Assembly (NCBI GenBank): GCA_902493145.1
Contig: CABUOA010000067.1
Location: 1-5,916, forward strand
Source: an uncultured Collinsella sp.
Lineage (GTDB): Bacteria > Actinomycetota > Coriobacteriia > Coriobacteriales > Coriobacteriaceae
Reading direction: 5' to 3'
Length of the DNA: 5,916 nt
The first letter of the stretch is position 1; each line of letters starts with the position of its first letter. Below are positions 1 through 3,240 of this stretch, piece by piece. A program made the position numbers and the translations under genes. The notes under the pieces are model-generated. The model was not told the origin of the DNA. It did not search any database and saw only the letters and a list, made by a program, of their open reading frames with translations.

Positions 1-98
1 TCAACGATATGGCACCGTGGGGACACATGTATGTCAATCCTGGTCTAACAGAGCCTTATTTAATCCCCGTCCCAGAAAAATCATTCCGCATGTTTGAC

Positions 99-131
99 GC
101 AGCCAAAATAGCCCCGTCCCAAATTGACTAC
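99..131 (-). repeat. Short GC-rich hairpin repeat, copy 1
   Basis: The stretch 99-129 matches 1498-1528 at 30 of 31 positions (T instead of A at 109). Its ends form an inverted repeat: 99-106 (gcagccaa) faces 124-131 (ttgactac). Read as plus-strand RNA this has two C-A mismatches, but as minus-strand RNA both become G-U wobbles, giving a continuous 8-bp stem around a 17-nt loop containing GGGACGGGG. The right end supplies the TTGACT used below as a candidate -35 box. I infer a dispersed intergenic repeat; its function is unknown. Confidence 0.6.
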
Positions 132-151
132 CCTGGCATTGGGGATACCAT
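124..151 (+). promoter_or_regulatory. Candidate promoter for the M24 peptidase gene
   Basis: TTGACT at 124-129 matches the sigma-70 -35 consensus at five of six bases. After 16 nt, TACCAT at 146-151 matches the -10 consensus at four of six. Transcription would begin near 158, giving a leader of roughly 20 nt before the ATG at 179. The -35 box lies inside the short repeat, so the match could be a coincidence of the repeat's sequence. Confidence 0.35.
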
Positions 152-166
152 GGTGGCACCCTAGCG

Positions 167-172
167 AAAGGA
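167..172 (+). promoter_or_regulatory. Ribosome binding site of the M24 peptidase gene
   Basis: AAAGGA lies 6 nt upstream of the ATG at 179. This near-consensus Shine-Dalgarno sequence supports that start codon, and no competing in-frame start is better placed. Confidence 0.6.
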
Positions 173-178
173 TGTTTC

Positions 179-1267
179 ATGGCACATGTCGATGACCAGC
201 GTGTGGCACGCGTGCTCGATGCGCTCGAGGCTCAGCACCCCGGCGCGCAGCTGCTTGTAAACGACCCGTGGTCGATTTATTACCTGACCGGCTTTTATGC
301 CGATATGTTCGAGCGTTTTTGCGGCGTGCTGCTCGTGCGCGATGCCGAGCCGGTGATCCTGGTCAACGCACTGCATCAACTGCCCGAGTACGACAATGCC
401 CGCGTCGCCTATCACACCGATACCGATGTCGTGGCCGACGCCATCGCTCGCGAGGTCGATCCGACCAAACCGCTCGGCATCGACACCGTCATGCGCTCCG
501 GCTTTTTGATGCCGCTCATGGAGCGCCACGCCGCAAGCGAGTTTTTCCTGGGTGACTTTGCCGTCACCGCCGCACGCACCCACAAGGATGCCACCGAGCA
601 GGAGCTCATGCGTGCGTCCTCGACCGCTAACGACGCTGTAATGGCCGATGCTATTAAGCTTGTCCACGAGGGCGTGACGGAACGCGAGATTGCCGACCAG
701 ATGCTCGGCCTGTATCGCAAGCACGGCTGCGAGGGCTTTAGCTTTCCGCCCATCGTGAGCTTTGGCGCCAACGCCGGCGACCCGCATCACGAACCCGACG
801 ACACCGTGCTCAAGCGCGGCGACGTGGTGCTGTTCGACATTGGCGGACGCCGCTGCAACTATTGCTCGGACATGACGCGCACGTTCTTTTGGGGCGAGCC
901 GGACGAGGAGACCGCACGCATCTACGATATCGTTCGCCGCGCCAACGAGGCCGCCGAGGCGCTCATCGCACCGGGCGTGCGCATGTGCGACCTGGACCGT
1001 ACCGCGCGCGACGTGATTGAGGACGCGGGCTACGGCGAATACTTTACGCATCGCCTGGGTCACTCGATTGGCCTGCAGGACCACGAGCCGGGCGACGTCT
1101 CGCTCGTCAACGAGCAGGTCGTAGAGCCGGGCATGACGTTCTCCATCGAACCGGGCATCTACCTCCCCGACCGCACCGGCGTCCGCATCGAGGACCTGGC
1201 CCTGGTGACCGAGAACGGCGTCGAAATTCTCAACGCCTACCCCCACGATCCGGTCCGCCTAGACTAG
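179..1267 (+). CDS. M24-family metallopeptidase (Xaa-Pro peptidase/aminopeptidase type)
   Basis: Probable cytoplasmic dinuclear-metal peptidase removing residues next to proline, of the creatinase/prolidase fold; 362 residues, a usual length for short bacterial members. Residues 1-135 form the variable N-terminal domain (with the WSIYYLTGF stretch near 31-39), and about 140-355 form the pita-bread catalytic domain. All five metal ligands are visible: D220 in FDIGG, D231 in SDMTRTF, H295 in RLGHSIGL, E324 in SIEPGIY and E338 in RIEDLAL. H203/H204 in DPHHEPDD and H302 in DHEPG match the family's substrate-site histidines. No signal peptide or membrane segment is seen. The ATG at 179 has a good ribosome binding site. 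The gene converges on folC, and a 13-bp hairpin begins 4 nt after its TAG. Family assignment is secure; whether it is an aminopeptidase P, a dipeptidase (prolidase) or a more specialised enzyme cannot be decided from sequence alone, so no symbol is given. Confidence 0.93.
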   Translation: MAHVDDQRVARVLDALEAQHPGAQLLVNDPWSIYYLTGFYADMFERFCGVLLVRDAEPVILVNALHQLPEYDNARVAYHTDTDVVADAIAREVDPTKPLGIDTVMRSGFLMPLMERHAASEFFLGDFAVTAARTHKDATEQELMRASSTANDAVMADAIKLVHEGVTEREIADQMLGLYRKHGCEGFSFPPIVSFGANAGDPHHEPDDTVLKRGDVVLFDIGGRRCNYCSDMTRTFFWGEPDEETARIYDIVRRANEAAEALIAPGVRMCDLDRTARDVIEDAGYGEYFTHRLGHSIGLQDHEPGDVSLVNEQVVEPGMTFSIEPGIYLPDRTGVRIEDLALVTENGVEILNAYPHDPVRLD

Positions 1268-1270
1268 GCA

Positions 1271-1301
1271 ATGCGGCAAAGGGGCTGTCCCTTTGCCGCA
1301 T
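1271..1301 (+). terminator. Perfect 13-bp hairpin after the peptidase gene, probable terminator
   Basis: Arm 1271-1283 (ATGCGGCAAAGGG) pairs without mismatch to 1289-1301 (CCCTTTGCCGCAT) around the 5-nt loop GCTGT. It begins 4 nt after the peptidase stop codon at 1265-1267. No T-tract follows on the plus strand, so it may act as a weak or bidirectional terminator, or simply protect the mRNA 3' end. Position and symmetry support a 3'-end role; true intrinsic termination is inferred. Confidence 0.6.
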
Positions 1302-1312
1302 CACATGAATGC

Positions 1313-1474
1313 CGCCACAAAAACGGCCTATCTACTACGTTTAGCCCGCGTGGGTCGACCATACCCGTGTTTTCGCAAAACTGGCAAGCCCTTTACCTGC
1401 GGTTTTGATTTCGCAATTCTCGGTATGGTCGAGGGTTACCGGTCAAACGTAGTAAATAGGCCCATTTCGTGGCG
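1313..1474. repeat. Long imperfect palindrome, MITE-like or structured RNA element
   Basis: Two 53-nt arms, 1313-1365 and 1422-1474, are inverted copies of each other with no gaps. By hand count 38 of the inner 51 positions match, plus the outer CG/CG pair. The best blocks are 1325-1331, 1333-1342 (tactacgttt) and 1355-1365 (tcgaccatacc). The 56-nt centre (1366-1421) contains a smaller stem, CAAAAC at 1376-1381 with GTTTTG at 1402-1407. I see no flanking target-site duplication and no transposase. A 77-codon open frame (1293-1526) runs through it but looks like an accident of the repeat. It could be a non-autonomous element remnant or an intergenic structured element. Confidence 0.65.
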
Positions 1475-1497
1475 AGCAAGTCAACTCGAGGCGCAGG

Positions 1498-1530
1498 GCA
1501 GCCAAAAAAGCCCCGTCCCAAATTGACTGC
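1498..1530 (-). repeat. Short GC-rich hairpin repeat, copy 2
   Basis: This is the second copy of the 31-nt repeat at 99-129, one base different. Its end arms, 1498-1505 (gcagccaa) and 1523-1530 (ttgactgc), pair as minus-strand RNA over 8 bp with a single G-U wobble. It lies between convergent genes, so unlike copy 1 it precedes no gene in the plus direction. TTGACT at 1523-1528 is again followed, after 18 nt, by a -10-like TATACG at 1547-1552, but transcription from there would run antisense into folC. Confidence 0.6.
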
Positions 1531-1536
1531 TTTTGA

Positions 1537-1601
1537 GTTGCGGTGATATACGGACTGTTTGAGGCTCCTGGCTTGTAAAACAGTCCGCATTTCACCGCAA
1601 C
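1537..1601 (-). terminator. Two-part long hairpin downstream of folC, probable 3'-end structure
   Basis: The outer arms 1537-1546 (gttgcggtga) and 1592-1601 (tcaccgcaac) pair perfectly over 10 bp. After a 4-by-4 internal loop (tata opposite catt), inner arms 1551-1560 (cggactgttt) and 1578-1587 (aaacagtccg) pair perfectly over another 10 bp, closing a 17-nt loop. On the minus strand it begins 15 nt past the folC stop. No T-tract follows on either strand, so classical intrinsic termination is uncertain. It may be a bidirectional terminator between convergent genes or another intergenic repeat. Confidence 0.5.
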
Positions 1602-1616
1602 CGCTGAGGGGATGGG

Positions 1617-2960
1617 TTAGCGCAGCAGGCCGGCTACTTCGCCGGCTAAGGTGATGGTGCCGGCTGCTACGAAGGACTCGCCCGCGGCATCGAAGGCAGC
1701 GAGGGCCTCGGACACGCTCGGGTATACGCCCGCGAGCTTATCGGCACCCACCAGGGCAGCGAGCTCCTCTGCCGGCAGGGCGCGATCGGAATCGGTCTGC
1801 GTCACGACCACGCGGGGGAACGCCGGAACCAGAACGTCAACGATACCCGCCACGTCTTTATCGGCCAGCGCTGCACACAGCAGCGTGGGGCGGTTCTCCA
1901 CGCACGGATCGATCTCGTCCAGCGCGCTCACAAAGTTCTCGCAGCTCTGAGGGTTATGGCAGGCGTCGATCAGCTTGAGCGGATCGGTTCCCAGCACATC
2001 AAAGCGACCCAGCGTGGGGCAGCCCATAAGCGAAGCGTCGAGCGCATCGTGGTCGAGCTCGCGGCCAAGATAGCCCTCGCACAGCATAATCGCGCACGCA
2101 GCATTCTGCGGCTGATACGCCGGCTTAACCATACTCGACGTATAGATGGCACGCGGCGTAGTACAGCTAAACTCCACGGTATCGCCTACATGCGCCGGTA
2201 CCTTGGTCGTGGAATGGCTCACCACCAGCGGCACCACACCGCACTCGCGGCAGCGCGTATCCATTACGCGCTGAACGCTCGGCTCATGCGTGCCCTCGCC
2301 CAAAACAACCAATCGCCCAGGCTTAATAACCGCAGCCTTCTCCCCCGCAATGGCCTCGAGCGTATCGCCCAAAATGCGTGTGTGGTCGAGTCCAATGCCC
2401 GTAATGGCAACGGCGATGGGATCGGTCGCGCTCGTGGCGTCCCAACGACCGCCCATGCCAACCTCGAGCACGGCAACATCCACCGCGGCCTCGGCAAACA
2501 CCACAAGCGCAGCGGCCGTCAGCAGGTCAAACGGCGTGATGGTATAGGCACGCTCCCCCGCCGCCACACGACGGGCATTCACGCGATGTCCCGCCTCAAC
2601 AGCGGCAGAAACACCACGGGCAAACGCCTCGTCGCTTACGACGCACCCATCGACCTCCATACGCTCGGGATAGCGCACCAGCTGCGGCGACGTATACAGC
2701 GCGGTCCTGAGCCACTCGCCTCGAAGGATAGCAGCCGAAAAACGCGTAGTCGAAGTCTTGCCATTGGTACCGGCAACCTGAATGCAATCAAAATACTCAT
2801 CCGGACGTCCCAGCTCATCAAGCATATCGACAACCGTCTCGAGCAGAGGACCAGCATCCCCAGAAATCCGCCCCGTATCAGCAGCAAGTCCCACAGCCTC
2901 ATCAAACGAAAGCAGCTCAAACGAGAAAGGAACGACATACGACCCCGAACGCTTAGCCAT
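1617..2960 (-). CDS. folC: Dihydrofolate synthase / folylpolyglutamate synthase
   Basis: ATP-dependent Mur-ligase-family enzyme that adds glutamate to dihydropteroate and/or to folates, retaining folate in the cytoplasm. With the ATG at 2960 it has 447 residues, a normal FolC length. The central ATPase domain shows the P-loop AGTNGKTST (residues 63-71), SPQLVRYPERM (91-101), the VLEVGMGGRWDATS block (164-177) and GEKAAVIKPG (206-215), whose first lysine corresponds to the modified family lysine. The C-terminal domain begins after about 280 and carries LGRFDVL, DACHNP (332-337), ADKD (366-369), DRALPAEEL (392-400) and a terminal AAGTITLAGEV. A longer frame with GTG at 3017 is rejected: it would add a hydrophobic tail encoded by the terminator hairpin, whereas the 2960 start has GGGGGA 9 nt upstream. 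It follows valS on the same strand after 280 bp. Whether both activities are present cannot be read from sequence. Confidence 0.95.
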   Translation of the reverse strand: MAKRSGSYVVPFSFELLSFDEAVGLAADTGRISGDAGPLLETVVDMLDELGRPDEYFDCIQVAGTNGKTSTTRFSAAILRGEWLRTALYTSPQLVRYPERMEVDGCVVSDEAFARGVSAAVEAGHRVNARRVAAGERAYTITPFDLLTAAALVVFAEAAVDVAVLEVGMGGRWDATSATDPIAVAITGIGLDHTRILGDTLEAIAGEKAAVIKPGRLVVLGEGTHEPSVQRVMDTRCRECGVVPLVVSHSTTKVPAHVGDTVEFSCTTPRAIYTSSMVKPAYQPQNAACAIMLCEGYLGRELDHDALDASLMGCPTLGRFDVLGTDPLKLIDACHNPQSCENFVSALDEIDPCVENRPTLLCAALADKDVAGIVDVLVPAFPRVVVTQTDSDRALPAEELAALVGADKLAGVYPSVSEALAAFDAAGESFVAAGTITLAGEVAGLLR

Positions 2961-2969
2961 AACCCAAAG

Positions 2970-2975
2970 TCCCCC
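2970..2975 (-). promoter_or_regulatory. Ribosome binding site that decides the folC start
   Basis: On the minus strand GGGGGA lies 9 nt before the ATG at 2960. Alternative in-frame starts at 2996 (ATG) and 3017 (GTG) lie inside the terminator-like hairpin and have no well-spaced Shine-Dalgarno sequence, so 2960 is preferred. Confidence 0.5.
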
Positions 2976-2982
2976 ATAACAG

Positions 2983-3014
2983 AAAAAGAGGCCCATCAAA
3001 AAGAATGAGCCCCT
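2983..3014 (-). terminator. Terminator-like hairpin with U-tract just upstream of folC (terminator or attenuator)
   Basis: On the minus strand the arm AGGGGCTCAT (3014 to 3005) pairs over 10 positions with ATGGGCCTCT (2996 to 2987), two of the pairs being G-U, around an 8-nt loop. The second arm runs straight into TTTTT (2987 to 2983). This is the only hairpin in the window with a proper U-tract. It lies 227 nt downstream of the valS stop but only 22 nt before the folC ATG, so it may end the valS transcript or act as an attenuator in the folC leader. No convincing antiterminator pairing was found by eye. Confidence 0.6.
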
Positions 3015-3057
3015 CACGTTGACAATATCAGCCTTTACCCGCTTGCAGCGAGATCAA

Positions 3058-3075
3058 GGCCACAACCCAGTGGCC
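3058..3075. other. Small perfect hairpin in the valS-folC gap
   Basis: GGCCAC (3058-3063) and GTGGCC (3070-3075) pair over 6 bp around a 6-nt loop. A second tiny palindrome, CGCT-TGC-AGCG, follows at 3040-3050. Both would lie in a folC leader transcript on the minus strand, upstream of the terminator-like hairpin. A regulatory role is possible but not shown. Confidence 0.35.
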
Positions 3076-3120
3076 CTAACACGCCAGATGCAAACAACAA
3101 CGTAAACGAACTAGGAGCGG

Positions 3121-3221
3121 CCCGATGCTTTGCTCGCCGCAAGTTCCGCACGCAAAGGACAGCACTTAATGTGCTGTCCGTCTTGCGCAGGACTGTCCGC
3201 AGCGGAGAGCAAAGCATCGGG
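3121..3221. repeat. Nested palindromic element of about 100 bp between valS and folC
   Basis: The outer arms 3121-3135 (cccgatgctttgctc) and 3207-3221 are a perfect 15-bp inverted repeat. After one G-A mismatch the stem continues for 4 bp, CCGC at 3137-3140 with GCGG at 3202-3205. Inside is a second hairpin: CGCAA (3151-3155) with TTGCG (3183-3187), then GGACAGCAC (3157-3165) with GTGCTGTCC (3171-3179) around a 5-nt loop. It ends 19 bp downstream of the valS stop. It has no T-tract on either strand. A 60-codon minus-strand frame crossing it (3035-3217) resembles nothing I know and is disregarded. It may be a dispersed intergenic repeat or a 3'-end structure of the valS mRNA. Confidence 0.65.
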
Positions 3222-3240
3222 ACGCGCCCCTCAGTAAGAC

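Noticed and set aside
161..1246. 361-codon minus-strand frame opposite the peptidase gene
   Set aside because: It is the antisense shadow of a G+C-rich gene with an intact catalytic motif set. Its translation is low-complexity in Ala, Val, His and Arg and has no recognisable domain or upstream ribosome binding site.
1293..1526. 77-codon plus-strand frame in the convergent gap
   Set aside because: It starts inside the perfect hairpin after the peptidase gene, crosses both arms of the long palindrome and ends inside the short repeat. Its coding potential is explained by those repeats and no ribosome binding site is visible.
1956..3008. 350-codon plus-strand frame opposite folC
   Set aside because: It is antisense to a fully motif-bearing folC. 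The translation is arginine- and histidine-rich with no domain, typical of shadow frames in G+C-rich DNA.
2961..3017. N-terminal extension of FolC from GTG at 3017 or ATG at 2996
   Set aside because: The extra residues are encoded by a terminator-like hairpin, form an unusual Phe/Gly-rich stretch not known for FolC, and lack a well-placed ribosome binding site. The ATG at 2960 has one.
3018..3120. Promoter for folC, including a TTGACA at 3019-3024
   Set aside because: The TTGACA is on the plus strand, with no -10 partner, pointing away from folC. On the minus strand only weak matches exist, such as TATTGT after a 15-nt spacer from CTGCAA, so no promoter is annotated.
3035..3217. 60-codon minus-strand frame between valS and folC
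   Set aside because: Most of it lies within the nested palindrome; the protein is arginine- and leucine-rich with no familiar motif.
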